DNA of 52,213 bases. It comes from Amaricoccus sp. (lineage in GTDB: Bacteria; Pseudomonadota; Alphaproteobacteria; Rhodobacterales; Rhodobacteraceae). The notes below the pieces were generated by a model. It was not told where the DNA came from, did not search any database, and saw only the letters and a list, made by a program, of their open reading frames with translations. Where the stretch lies: positions 1 through 52,213 of the forward strand of contig NZ_JAGOID010000010.1 in the NCBI RefSeq assembly GCF_017995835.1, in the 5' to 3' direction. Positions 25,800-35,022 of the stretch are shown here, piece by piece (within the stretch, counting starts at the first letter, position 1; every line of letters begins with the position of its first letter). The translations under genes and the position numbers were made by a program.

Positions 25800-26015
25800 T
25801 CAGTTGTCGAGGTACATCACCCGGTAGATCCCGTCCACGCAGGCGATCTCGGCCCGCGTGAACAGCCCGTCCCCGTCCTTGTCGCACTTCTCGATATGGA
25901 TCGGGCTCATCCCGGGATGGGCGATCTCCACCTGGCGCAGGGTCTGCGTGTAGCCCTGCGCCGCCGCCGCGGCCGCTGCGAGCGTCGCGGCAAGCCCGAG
26001 GATCACGTGTCTCAT
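25800..26015 (-). CDS. Tiny secreted single-EF-hand protein
   Basis: The 71-aa product has a signal peptide (residues 1-20, ending AAAAAQ) and a mature part of about 50 residues. Residues 45-56 (DKDGDGLFTRAE) are a complete canonical EF-hand calcium loop with Asp at positions 1, 3 and 5, Gly at 6 and Glu at 12. Cysteines 44 and 59 flank the loop and could form a disulphide around it. AGGAGG precedes the ATG. It is followed on the same strand upstream by the DUF1223 gene, 38 bases away, so they may be co-transcribed. Function unknown; periplasmic calcium binding is inferred. Confidence 0.75.
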   Translation of the reverse strand: MRHVILGLAATLAAAAAAAQGYTQTLRQVEIAHPGMSPIHIEKCDKDGDGLFTRAEIACVDGIYRVMYLDN

Positions 26016-26053
26016 GCAGAATCCTCCTGCGCCATGGCGACGCCGTCGCCAGT

Positions 26054-26755
26054 CTACTGCAATTTCCCCGCCGCGACGACGGGCCCGAGCCGCTCGCGCT
26101 GCACGATGACCGCGACCGCCCCGGCGCCGGGCGCAGGCAGGTCGAGCTCGATCGGCGTCACGCCGTCCCAGCTGCCGACCGAGCTCCAGTCGGTGACGAT
26201 ATTGGCGTAGTCGATCTCGTATCCGGCGTTCTCGCCGTACTCGATCGACACGCGCGCCTCGTCGACGTAACGCACGAGGTAAACCTCCGACGGTCCGACG
26301 CCGTCCGGGCTCGCCGCGGCGATGCGCACGTCGAGCCGGTCGCCGTCGCGGGCCAGGTCGACCGTGGCCTCGGCCGGGCGCGCCCGGTGCTCGGCGATCA
26401 GCGCGGCGATGCGCTCCGCGTCGGCCCCGCCGACCCGGTCGGAGCCCTGCACGATCATCTGCGGCGTGTAGAGCGACCGCTTCCCGGCCGCCTTTGCATA
26501 GGCGCGCTGGCGCAGGCTGTGCTGGGTCTTGCCGAAGGAATCCGTCCAGCCGAGGTAGTCCCAGTAATCGACGTGCAGCGCGAGCGCGACGACGTCGGGC
26601 AGCGCCGCCAGTTCGGAGAGGATGGCGTCCGCCGGCGGGCAGGCTGAGCAGCCCTGGCTCGTGTAGAGTTCGACCACGACGGGGCTGGCCTGGGAGTGGG
26701 CGGCGACCGGAGCGGCGAGGGCGGTAACGGTCAGAACGAAATGGAGAATTCGCAT
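26054..26755 (-). CDS. DUF1223 thioredoxin-like exported protein
   Basis: This 233-aa protein has a signal peptide (to about residue 22) and then a thioredoxin-like domain with a CSAC motif (Cys36-Cys39) in LYTSQGCSACPPAD. HVDYWDYLGWTDSF and LYTPQMIVQG are hallmark DUF1223 segments. The family is common in alphaproteobacteria and is assumed to act in periplasmic thiol redox, but no substrate is known. It is transcribed leftwards and could share a transcript with the EF-hand gene. The start gives a clean signal sequence. Confidence 0.85.
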   Translation of the reverse strand: MRILHFVLTVTALAAPVAAHSQASPVVVELYTSQGCSACPPADAILSELAALPDVVALALHVDYWDYLGWTDSFGKTQHSLRQRAYAKAAGKRSLYTPQMIVQGSDRVGGADAERIAALIAEHRARPAEATVDLARDGDRLDVRIAAASPDGVGPSEVYLVRYVDEARVSIEYGENAGYEIDYANIVTDWSSVGSWDGVTPIELDLPAPGAGAVAVIVQRERLGPVVAAGKLQ

Positions 26756-26853
26756 CGTTCCCCCAACGCGGCGCAGGACAGGACTAACCGCCCGCGCGCT
26801 CCGGCGCCAGTCAAGCCTTCGCGAGGATCTCGCCGGCGCCGGAGACCGTCGCG

Positions 26854-27150
26854 TCAGCGCAACTCGAGCACCACCTCGCCCGAGACCGGGTCGGTCACCC
26901 CGAGCCCGCCGCCGAGATCCTCGAGCATGTCGCGGAACCCGTCGAGCATGCCGATCATCTCCGGCCGCGCGGCGGCGAGATGATCGAGGTCGTCCCATTC
27001 GCCGACCAGGCAGAAGGTCCGGTCGCCGGTCTTGACGATCCGCGCGTGACGCATCCCGTCGAGCTTCGGGTTCATCCGGCGATGCGCCTCGATGAAATCG
27101 GCCTCGCGTCCCGGCTTGGTGCGGAAACGCACGACGTTCATTGCAGTCAT
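26854..27150 (-). CDS. Antibiotic biosynthesis monooxygenase (ABM)-like small protein
   Basis: This 98-aa protein has the pattern of a dimeric alpha+beta barrel: MNVVRFRTKPGREADFIEAHRR is a typical first strand and helix, followed by FCLVGEWDDLDHLAAARPEM. Such proteins include small cofactor-free oxygenases and many of unknown role. The ATG at 27150 has GGAGGGAGGG upstream; an internal ATG three codons later is also possible. It lies 98 bases upstream of the DUF1223 gene on the same strand. Substrate unknown. Confidence 0.72.
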   Translation of the reverse strand: MTAMNVVRFRTKPGREADFIEAHRRMNPKLDGMRHARIVKTGDRTFCLVGEWDDLDHLAAARPEMIGMLDGFRDMLEDLGGGLGVTDPVSGEVVLELR

Positions 27151-27464
27151 GGTGGGCGCCCTCCCTCCCCGCGCGGCAAGAGCCCTCCGGCGACCCCGTG
27201 GAAGAGGAGCGGACGCAAGGCGCACAGACGCACGCGGACCCTCCTGGGGCGTCGGACGTCCCGCGCGCAGGAGCGTCCGGCCGACGCCCGGAAACCCGGC
27301 CCACCCCCGAGGAATGCGGCGCGAAACGGCTGATCATACGCCGATCCGCCGCGATCGTCATCCCGCCCCTTGCCCGCGGTCTGCGCTCCACTTCCCGCGT
27401 GGTCGCTCCCGCGGCCGGCGATGCGAGAGCCCGCGGGCTTGCGCTTCGACGGTTTCCGTCGCGT
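27151..27464. other. Intergenic stretch, no gene seen
   Basis: These 314 bases separate the ABM-like gene start from the ABC ATPase stop; both genes run leftwards. Readings through it are arginine-rich shadows without ribosome sites. One perfect 12-base palindrome AGCCCGCGGGCT lies at 27428-27439, about 25 bases beyond the ATPase stop, and may mark the transcript end. Nothing else is evident. Confidence 0.5.
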
Positions 27465-28574
<1,110 letters not shown>

Positions 28575-28605
28575 GGGGCATCTCCTTCACGGCTTGTCGG
28601 GGAGA

Positions 28606-28628
28606 TCCCCGCGGCGCTGCCGCGGGGA
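28606..28628 (-). terminator. Intercistronic hairpin after the binding-protein gene
   Basis: TCCCCGCGGC (28606-28615) and GCCGCGGGGA (28619-28628) form a perfect 10-bp stem with a 3-base loop in the 77-base gap between the binding-protein stop and the ATPase start. There is no U-run. Such hairpins often protect the upstream message so that the binding protein is made in excess over the ATPase. Confidence 0.6.
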
Positions 28629-28651
28629 CCGGAAGCGGAGGCGCCGGGCGC

Positions 28652-29875
28652 CTACTTGAAGGCCTCGATCTCCGCGGAGGCCTTGTCGAGCGCGGCCTGC
28701 GGCTCGGCGTCGCCGGTCACCACCGACTGCACCATGGCGATCATGGCGTTCTGGAAGCCCTTGTAGTCGGAGAAGAGCGGCTCCGGCCCGCCGTACTCGA
28801 TGCCGTCGAGGAACGGCTGCCAGAAGGGATTCTCGGCCACCAGCTTTTCGACGGCCGCCGAGGGCCTGAGCGGCGTGAGCCCGGCAATGGGGGACGCCTC
28901 GTACTCCTCCTGGACCATCGGCGAGGTGATGTACTTGGCGAACTCGGTCGCCTTTTCCTCGACGCCGGAATCGGCGAAGACCGCGAGGCTGTCGGTGATC
29001 AAGAGCGTCCCCGGACCCTTGGCCGCGGGGCCGAGGGGCAACGGCGCGACGCCCCAGTTCATTCCGGCCTCTTCGGCGCGGAAGGCGGCGCCGATCGCGG
29101 CCTGGATCATCGCGACCTTGCCGTCGAGCCAGATGGCGCGCACCTCGTTCTGCTCGTAGGCGGTCGGACCCTCCTCCGAGACCGGCACCATCGCCTTGTA
29201 GCCCTCGAGCGCCGCCAGCACCTCGGGGCTGTTCATCACGATGTTGCCGTCGGCGTCGATGATCTGGCCGTTGTTGGTGTAAACCCAGTGCAGGAACTGG
29301 TGCATGGTGTTGTCGAAGGTCTTGGCCGACAGGCCGAAGCCGGGGATGCCGGTCTTTTCCTTGATGGTCTTCGCCATCTCGAGCTCTTCCGCCCAGGTCT
29401 TCGGCGGGGTCTCCGGATCGAGGCCGGCCTGCTCGAACAGATCCTTGTTCCAGTAGAGCGCCTTGGTGGAGAAGGCGATGGGCACGCCCCACTGGGTGCC
29501 GTCGGTCGTCACCGTGTCGACGATGCCGGGATAGTAGGCCGCCTTCTCCTCGTCGGTCATCGGCACCTCGAGGATCAACCCGCTGTCGGCGAGTTCCTTG
29601 AGCGTGCGCGACCCGACATAGGCGAGCGCGGCGGGGCTGCCGGCGGCGGCGAGTGTCGTCGCCTTGTCCTGGCACTGGGCCCAGCCGACGAGCTCGGGAG
29701 CCACCTTCCAGCCCGGGTTCGCGGTCTCCCACTCGGCGATGTACTTCAGGTGCACCGGGTCGAGCGTGTCGCCGCAGTAGATCCAGGAGATCACCTGGTC
29801 CTGGGCGAGGCCCGGAAGCGCCGTGCTGGCGAGCAGCGCCGCGGCGCCCATCAGGCTCCTGATCGGATGGGTCAA
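28652..29875 (-). CDS. Sugar ABC transporter substrate-binding protein
   Basis: This 407-aa family 1 extracellular solute-binding protein has a signal peptide (to about residue 25, GLAQDQ). The following ISWIYCGDTLDPVHLKYIAEWETANPG segment is split here as a typical SBP start, with later LYWNKDLFEQAGLDPE and WGVAPLPLGP blocks. It captures a carbohydrate in the periplasm for the adjacent CUT1 permeases. Two mature cysteines (about 33 and 68) might form a disulphide. It lies 24 bases after the permease gene and before a stabilising hairpin. Ligand unknown; an amino-sugar is suggested by the neighbouring GH20 and ROK genes. Confidence 0.9.
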   Translation of the reverse strand: MTHPIRSLMGAAALLASTALPGLAQDQVISWIYCGDTLDPVHLKYIAEWETANPGWKVAPELVGWAQCQDKATTLAAAGSPAALAYVGSRTLKELADSGLILEVPMTDEEKAAYYPGIVDTVTTDGTQWGVPIAFSTKALYWNKDLFEQAGLDPETPPKTWAEELEMAKTIKEKTGIPGFGLSAKTFDNTMHQFLHWVYTNNGQIIDADGNIVMNSPEVLAALEGYKAMVPVSEEGPTAYEQNEVRAIWLDGKVAMIQAAIGAAFRAEEAGMNWGVAPLPLGPAAKGPGTLLITDSLAVFADSGVEEKATEFAKYITSPMVQEEYEASPIAGLTPLRPSAAVEKLVAENPFWQPFLDGIEYGGPEPLFSDYKGFQNAMIAMVQSVVTGDAEPQAALDKASAEIEAFK

Positions 29876-29899
29876 TTTAGTCTCCCTCTCTGTTGGATT

Positions 29900-30853
29900 T
29901 CACTGTTTCACGGCGCCGGCGGTCAGGCCGCCGACGAGATAGCGCTGCAGGAAGATGATGACGATCATCGCCGGGGCGATGCCCACGAAGGAGGCCGCCA
30001 TCAGCTCGTTCCAGATCACCTCCTGCTTGCCGAAGAAGGCGAAGAGCCCGACCGGCAGCGGCATGAACTCGGACTTGGAGTTGAACGTGAGCGCGAAGAT
30101 GAACTGCTGCGCATATGCGCCGATGAAGGTGGTGATCGCGACCACGATGATCCCCGGCATGGCGATCGGTATGATCACCCGCCTGAGCGTGTAGAGATAG
30201 CCGGCGCCATCCATGTAGGCGGCCTCGTGCAGCTCCTTCGGGATGCGGATCATGTAGGTGCGCAGGAGCCAGATCGCCGAGGGGATGAGGAAGGCGACGC
30301 CGGGCACGATCATCGCCGCGTAGGTGTTGAGGATCCCGAGGCTGCGCATCAGCCGGAAGAGCGGGATGATCAGCACCGCGCCCGAGAACATGTTGACGGC
30401 GAGAAAGCCCCCGAGCACCAGCCCCGCGCCCTTGAAGTTGAAGCGCGAGAAGGCATAGGCCGCCGGCACCACCACCAGAAGCACGATCACCGTCGCGACC
30501 GACGAGATGAAGATGCTGTTGAAGATGTAGCGCGCGAAGCCGGGCACGCTCTGCCACATGGTGAGGTAGGCCGTGAAGGAGGCGTTCTCCGGGATGAAGC
30601 GGTAGGGCGAGGAAAAGAGCTGGCTCAGCGGCTTCAGCGAGACGAGGAAGCCTTCGATGAAGGGCGCGAGCAGGAAGAACAGGAAGAGCGCTATCCCCGC
30701 GTAGATCGCAGCCAGCTCGTGCCAGGCATAGCGGTCGATGAGCGGCGTGGCGTCGGTCCGGCCCTTCGGGCGGGGCCGCGGGTCGTGCGCCTGCTCGGCC
30801 GCTGCGGTGACGTCCGGGGCGAAGTCGGAGGCGGCGTCGTCGGTCGCGCTCAT
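29900..30853 (-). CDS. Carbohydrate ABC transporter permease, MalG/UgpE type
   Basis: This 317-aa membrane protein has six predicted TM helices after a ~45-residue hydrophilic N-terminal tail that is longer than usual. The EAA motif that contacts the ATPase is ELHEAAYMDGAGYLYTL. FLIPSAIWLLRTYM and the C-terminal RYLVGGLTAGAVKQ are typical of the MalG branch. Its ATG overlaps the stop of the partner permease by four bases, so the two are coupled. Confidence 0.91.
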   Translation of the reverse strand: MSATDDAASDFAPDVTAAAEQAHDPRPRPKGRTDATPLIDRYAWHELAAIYAGIALFLFFLLAPFIEGFLVSLKPLSQLFSSPYRFIPENASFTAYLTMWQSVPGFARYIFNSIFISSVATVIVLLVVVPAAYAFSRFNFKGAGLVLGGFLAVNMFSGAVLIIPLFRLMRSLGILNTYAAMIVPGVAFLIPSAIWLLRTYMIRIPKELHEAAYMDGAGYLYTLRRVIIPIAMPGIIVVAITTFIGAYAQQFIFALTFNSKSEFMPLPVGLFAFFGKQEVIWNELMAASFVGIAPAMIVIIFLQRYLVGGLTAGAVKQ

Positions 30854-31731
30854 TTCGAACCCTCCGGATGGAGCCTCCGCGTCACCCGGAAGTAGGCGAG
30901 CGAGAACAGGCTGAGGAAGATGCAGATCACCACCGCCCGCGCCGCGCCCTCGCCGTACTTCCGCGAGCCGATGGCGGTCTGGTAGGTGTCGATGATCATC
31001 GTCGTGGTGGCGCCGTTCGGCCCGCCCTGCGTCAGGATCCAGATGATGTCGAAGCTGTTGAACGTGGCGATCAGCGACAGCATCGACATGGTGATGATCG
31101 CCGGGACGATCAGCGGCAGGGTGATCCGGCGGAACCGGTACCAGCGCCCGGCGCCGTCGGTCCAGGCGGCCTCGTAGAGATCCTTCGGGATCGCCTGGAT
31201 CGCGGCGAGGAAGTAGATCGTGACGATCGGCACGCCGATCCAGACATCGGTGACGATCGTCGCCCAGAAGGCGGTGTTGCCATAGGCGAGCCACGCCACG
31301 GGGCCGTCGACGATCCCGAAACGCTGGAGCAGGCCGGAGATCATCCCGAACTGGCCGTTGTACATCCAGCCCCACATGAAGATGCCGATGGCCATCGGCA
31401 CGATCCACGGCGGCATGATCAGGATGCGGAACAGGTGCCGCCCGGGCACGGCGGCGTTCAGGAGCACCGCGCCGATGGTCCCGAGGATCATCTTGAGCAG
31501 CACCGAGAAGAAGGTCCACACGAACGTCCGCGTGATCACGGTGGCGAAGGTCGCGTTGAAGATCTTGTCGTAGTTGGCCCAGCCGACCCAGTTCGTCGTC
31601 TTGCGCAACGACGCGTCGGTGAAGGAGAGGATCACCGTCTGGACCAGCGGCCAGGCGACGATGGCGAGCACGTAGATGAGGGCCGGCGCGAGGAACGCCC
31701 AGGCGATGAGGGTGCTGCGCTCGGTCCGCAT
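30850..31731 (-). CDS. Sugar ABC transporter permease, MalF/UgpA type
   Basis: This 293-aa permease has six TM helices and the EAA motif DLYEAAWTDGAGRWYRF. WIVPMAIGIFMWGWMYNGQFG and TQGGPNGATTTMIIDTYQ are characteristic of CUT1 permeases of the MalF/UgpA kind. Its ATG overlaps the last base of the Gfo/Idh stop, and its stop overlaps the second permease start. Transcribed from the promoter at 32921-32949 behind the oxidoreductase. Confidence 0.91.
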   Translation of the reverse strand: MRTERSTLIAWAFLAPALIYVLAIVAWPLVQTVILSFTDASLRKTTNWVGWANYDKIFNATFATVITRTFVWTFFSVLLKMILGTIGAVLLNAAVPGRHLFRILIMPPWIVPMAIGIFMWGWMYNGQFGMISGLLQRFGIVDGPVAWLAYGNTAFWATIVTDVWIGVPIVTIYFLAAIQAIPKDLYEAAWTDGAGRWYRFRRITLPLIVPAIITMSMLSLIATFNSFDIIWILTQGGPNGATTTMIIDTYQTAIGSRKYGEGAARAVVICIFLSLFSLAYFRVTRRLHPEGSK

Positions 31732-32888
31732 CAGGCGGCCCTTGTGGAGAGCGCGCCGTCGAAGCGGTCCCAGATCGGACGGAGGTCCACCACGGTCCCG
31801 GATTTCCGCGCCTCGTCGAGCGCCAGCGCGAGGATGCCCGCCTCCAGCGCGTCGAGCGGCGACACCGGCAGCGGCCCGCCCTTCATCACGTGGGCGACGA
31901 CTTCCTCGGCCATCTTCTCGTCGGCGCCGTAGTGCTGCGAGAGGGCGGTGGCCGCGTATTCCCGGTGCATCACCCGCGACTCGCTCAGGACGTCGTGCAC
32001 GGCGAACTGGCCCCGGATGAAGTCGCCCTCCGCCTGCCCGCGCGTGCCGAAGATGGCGAAGCGGCGGAACTGGTCGGGCGCGTTCAGGTTGGTGTGGAAG
32101 TTCATGCCCACGCCGTTGGCGTATTCGATGATCGCCACCTGATAGTCGATGATGTCGGCGTCGGTGTCGAACACCTCCTCCGCCCCCTTCCATCCCGACG
32201 GCTTGCGGTGAAAGAGCCCCAGATCGTTCACCCCTTCGCGCCGCGGGTCGTTCCCGGGCACGAAGGTCTTGCGCCCGCCGAAGCTCGCCACCCGCACCGG
32301 CCGCGCGCCGACGATCGAGTTGTAGAGGTCGAGGTCGTGGCAGCATTTCTCCAGCATGAAGCTGCCGGAGAATTTCTCGTAGCGGCGCCAGTCGCGCATG
32401 AAGAAGGCGCCGTGATAGGGGAAGATGTGCTCCGCCGCCTCGATGGAGACGATCTCGCCCAACCGTCCCTCGTCGGTAACCGCGCGCAGGTCGCGGTACA
32501 TCGGCGCATAGCGCAGCACGAGGCCGACGAGCAGGCGGTCCGCGCCATGCACGGCAAGGAGCCGCGCCAGCTCGTGGCTCTGCTCGATGGTCGAGACGAT
32601 GGGCTTTTCCGAGAAGACCTTCAGCCCCGCCTCGAGCCCGATCCGGATCTGGTCGAGATGCAGGTGGTTCGGCGTGCCGATCATCAGGAGGTCGAAGGTC
32701 TCGCCCGCGATCAGTTCCTCGAGGGAGCCGTACTGCCGGCCGGCGGAGACGCCCGCCTTCTTCAGCGTCGGCAGGCCCGCCGGGTCGGGATCGACATACC
32801 CCACGATCTCGAACTCGGGATCGACGGCGTCGAAGACGTATCCGAGGTAGCCCAGGCGGAAGCCGAGGCCGATGATGCCCACCTTCAT
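31731..32888 (-). CDS. Gfo/Idh/MocA family oxidoreductase
   Basis: This 385-aa NAD(P)-dependent enzyme has an N-terminal Rossmann domain (VGIIGLGFRLGYLG, acidic VDPDPAG) and the family catalytic lysine in FSEKPIV. The C-terminal substrate domain carries HDLDLYNSIVG with the conserved D and H. It probably oxidises or epimerises a sugar or inositol hydroxyl of the imported compound. It is the first gene of the transport operon, with AGGGGGAG as ribosome site and a regulated promoter immediately upstream (two RpiR-like sites). The substrate is not predictable from motif alone. Confidence 0.88.
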   Translation of the reverse strand: MKVGIIGLGFRLGYLGYVFDAVDPEFEIVGYVDPDPAGLPTLKKAGVSAGRQYGSLEELIAGETFDLLMIGTPNHLHLDQIRIGLEAGLKVFSEKPIVSTIEQSHELARLLAVHGADRLLVGLVLRYAPMYRDLRAVTDEGRLGEIVSIEAAEHIFPYHGAFFMRDWRRYEKFSGSFMLEKCCHDLDLYNSIVGARPVRVASFGGRKTFVPGNDPRREGVNDLGLFHRKPSGWKGAEEVFDTDADIIDYQVAIIEYANGVGMNFHTNLNAPDQFRRFAIFGTRGQAEGDFIRGQFAVHDVLSESRVMHREYAATALSQHYGADEKMAEEVVAHVMKGGPLPVSPLDALEAGILALALDEARKSGTVVDLRPIWDRFDGALSTRAA

Positions 32889-32903
32889 GACAACTCCCCC
32901 TAG

Positions 32904-32918
32904 CGTAATTTATTTTCA
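32904..32918. promoter_or_regulatory. Operator site 1 (RpiR-type, proximal)
   Basis: CGTAATTTATTTTCA is an imperfect AT-rich palindrome centred at 32911. It begins just after the -10 box of the transport-operon promoter, so it covers the predicted transcription start. Its minus-strand half TGAAAAT is shared with site 2 and with a site in the rpiR region. Confidence 0.5.
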
Positions 32919-32920
32919 CC

Positions 32921-32949
32921 CCTCTACCGATTCGCGACCACAAAGTCAA
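32921..32949 (-). promoter_or_regulatory. Promoter of the Gfo/Idh-ABC transporter operon
   Basis: On the minus strand TTGACT (32949-32944) and TAGAGG (32926-32921) are separated by 17 bases, about 33 bases upstream of the oxidoreductase ATG. It lies between operator sites 1 and 2. Confidence 0.5.
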
Positions 32950-32976
32950 CGATCTCGGCCGAGCTCGGCCATATTC

Positions 32977-32991
32977 TGTAATTAATTTTCA
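32977..32991. promoter_or_regulatory. Operator site 2 (RpiR-type, distal)
   Basis: TGTAATTAATTTTCA, centred at 32984, is exactly 73 bp from site 1 and in the same orientation. It closely resembles the TGTAAT-AAA-ATTACA type of operator bound by the RpiR-family regulator HexR. A separate 14-base palindrome GGCCGAGCTCGGCC lies between the two sites at 32957-32970. Confidence 0.5.
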
Positions 32992-33002
32992 GGCGCGCAG
33001 CC

Positions 33003-33911
33003 TCAGCCGACTGCCGCCAACCCCAGCGCCGCCGCCCCAACCAGCCCCGGCTCGACCTGGCAGAGGGCCGGGACGACGAGCGGACGGCCGAAGCGCCGCA
33101 GCGTCGACGCGCGCACTGCGGCGTCGAGCGCGGCGACAAGCTCGACGCTGCCGCCGAGTCCGCCGCCCACGGGCACGATATCCGCCGCCACGGTGTTGAC
33201 CAGCACCGCGAGCGGCGCCGAGGCGATCTCCAGCCAGATTTCGATGGTCCGCCGGGCGGCGGCGTCGCCGGCCCGCCAGCGGGCGACGATCTCGAGGCTC
33301 GTGGCCTCGGCCGCGTGCAGGTGGCGGTGCAGCCGCTCCATCCCGCGGGCGGAGACCGTGGCGTCGAGACAGCCGGAAAGCCCGCAGCCGCAGGCGAAAC
33401 GCGGGATCTTCACCGGCGGCTCGCCTGCGATCCGCGCGGCGACCGGGCCGTGCCCCCATTCCCCTCCGAACCCGCCCGCGGCGTTCACCAGCCTCCCGTC
33501 GCTGACCAGTCCGCCGCCGACCCCGGTCCCGAGGATCACGCCGAAGACTACCCGGTGCCCGCGCCCCGCGCCCACCGCGACCTCGGCGAGCGCGAAGCAG
33601 TCCGCGTCGTTGGCGATCAGCACCGGCAGCCCGAGCGCCGCCTCCAGCCGCTCGCGGATCGGGATGCCGGTAAGGCAGGGGATGTTCGCGACGACCCCGA
33701 GCCCGGTGTCCACGTCGACGATGCCGGGGATCGCGGCGGCGAGCGCCCGCGGCGGCTCGGGGCACTCGACCACCGCGCGCGCCAGCACGCCGACGAAAGC
33801 GTCGAGATCGTGCCCCGGCGTCGGCACGCGGTCGAGCACCTCGATCTCGTGCGGGCTCCGGGCGCGACCGCCCTTCATCGTCGTGCCGCCGATGTCGAAG
33901 GCAAGGATCAT
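33003..33911 (-). CDS. ROK family sugar kinase
   Basis: This 302-aa ROK protein has no helix-turn-helix, so it is a kinase rather than a repressor. The ATP motif is FDIGGTTMKGG at the N-terminus, catalytic Asp in ANDADCFALAE, phosphate loop GTGVGGGLV, and the ROK zinc site CGCGLSGCLDATVSARG with the preceding E-x-G-H (GGEWGHGP). The E-x-G-H motif is typical of kinases for N-acetylglucosamine, N-acetylmannosamine or glucose. With the GH20 hexosaminidase in the same island, GlcNAc or ManNAc is the likely substrate; this is inference. It follows the PLP enzyme by 22 bases. Confidence 0.9.
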   Translation of the reverse strand: MILAFDIGGTTMKGGRARSPHEIEVLDRVPTPGHDLDAFVGVLARAVVECPEPPRALAAAIPGIVDVDTGLGVVANIPCLTGIPIRERLEAALGLPVLIANDADCFALAEVAVGAGRGHRVVFGVILGTGVGGGLVSDGRLVNAAGGFGGEWGHGPVAARIAGEPPVKIPRFACGCGLSGCLDATVSARGMERLHRHLHAAEATSLEIVARWRAGDAAARRTIEIWLEIASAPLAVLVNTVAADIVPVGGGLGGSVELVAALDAAVRASTLRRFGRPLVVPALCQVEPGLVGAAALGLAAVG

Positions 33912-33933
33912 GCGACGCTCCGGCAGCGGGTCG

Positions 33934-35022
33934 TCACCAGACGGTCCCGCGCGCCGCCACGTCCTCGACGCGCGTCACCGCTCCGCCCCGATGGAACACC
34001 ATCCGGTCGAAGAGGTTCGACACCACGCAGGTATGATTGGGCACGATCCGCAGCATCTCGCCGACCTCGGGCCGCCGCCCCTCGACGGCGGAGAGGTCGA
34101 CGACGCCGTGCTCCTCGGACAGCGAGACGATGCGCGCGCCGGGCAGCCCCTCGATCTCGCCGTACTCGGCGAAGCCGAGCAGATCCGCGGTCAGCGCCTT
34201 GGACCCCGCGTCGATCACCGCCCGGTCCGGCGTCGGGCGCGAGACCACGGTGGCGAGGACGTGCATCGCCAGATCCTCGCGCCCGCAATGGCCGGCGCGG
34301 ACCATGGAGCGGTCGTTGTAGACATAGGTGCCGGCCCGATGCTCGGTCGCCGAGGGCACGAGATGGGCCGAGAAGAAGTCCGGGCTGCCACCGTTCGACC
34401 GCACCGGGCAGTCGAGCCCTGCCTCGGCGAGCGCCGCGATCGTCGTCGCGAAGAACCTCTCGATCGCCGCCGCGCCGCCGACGGCGGGATAGGTGAGCAG
34501 TCCCTCGAACCGCAGCCCCGGCGCGGCGGCGATCGTCCGCGCCAGTTCCACCGCGGCTTCCGGGCTCTGCACCCCGACCCGCCCGCCGCCGGTGTCGCAC
34601 TCGATCAGCACGGAAAGCGGCCGCTCCGGCCCGAAGGCCGCGGCATAGCCCGCGACCGTCGCGGCGCTGTCCGCCACGACCAGAAGCCGCCGGACCCGCG
34701 CATTCAGCGCCGCCAGCCGCGCGAGCTTCGCCGCCCCGAGGACGTTGTAGGTGATGAGGATGTCGTCGAAGCCCGCGTCGGCGAAGACCTCGGCCTCGGT
34801 CACCTTCTGGCAGTTGATCCCCACGGCGCCGGCGACGAGCTGCGCCCGCGCCACGGCCGGGATCTTGTGGGTCTTGATGTGCGGCCGGAACGCGAGCCCG
34901 TGCCCGATCAGATAGCCCTGCGCCCGGGCGATGTTGGCGGCGAGCCGGTCCTCGTCGATCACCGGCATCGGCGTCGGCACGTCCTCGAGCCGCGTCCCCG
35001 GCTCCGGCCATGGAAAGCTCAT
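33934..35022 (-). CDS. D-threonine aldolase/D-serine dehydratase-like PLP enzyme
   Basis: This 362-aa fold-type III (alanine-racemase-like) protein has an N-terminal TIM barrel with the PLP lysine in FRPHIKTHKIP and a C-terminal beta domain. The metal-binding His-x-Cys of DSD1-type enzymes is seen in VPNHTCVVSNLFD. Relatives cleave D-threonine or beta-hydroxy D-amino acids, or dehydrate D-serine, using PLP and a divalent metal. The ATG overlaps the M81 gene stop by four bases, so the two enzymes are made together. Real substrate is unknown; a D-beta-hydroxy amino acid is the best guess. Confidence 0.85.
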   Translation of the reverse strand: MSFPWPEPGTRLEDVPTPMPVIDEDRLAANIARAQGYLIGHGLAFRPHIKTHKIPAVARAQLVAGAVGINCQKVTEAEVFADAGFDDILITYNVLGAAKLARLAALNARVRRLLVVADSAATVAGYAAAFGPERPLSVLIECDTGGGRVGVQSPEAAVELARTIAAAPGLRFEGLLTYPAVGGAAAIERFFATTIAALAEAGLDCPVRSNGGSPDFFSAHLVPSATEHRAGTYVYNDRSMVRAGHCGREDLAMHVLATVVSRPTPDRAVIDAGSKALTADLLGFAEYGEIEGLPGARIVSLSEEHGVVDLSAVEGRRPEVGEMLRIVPNHTCVVSNLFDRMVFHRGGAVTRVEDVAARGTVW

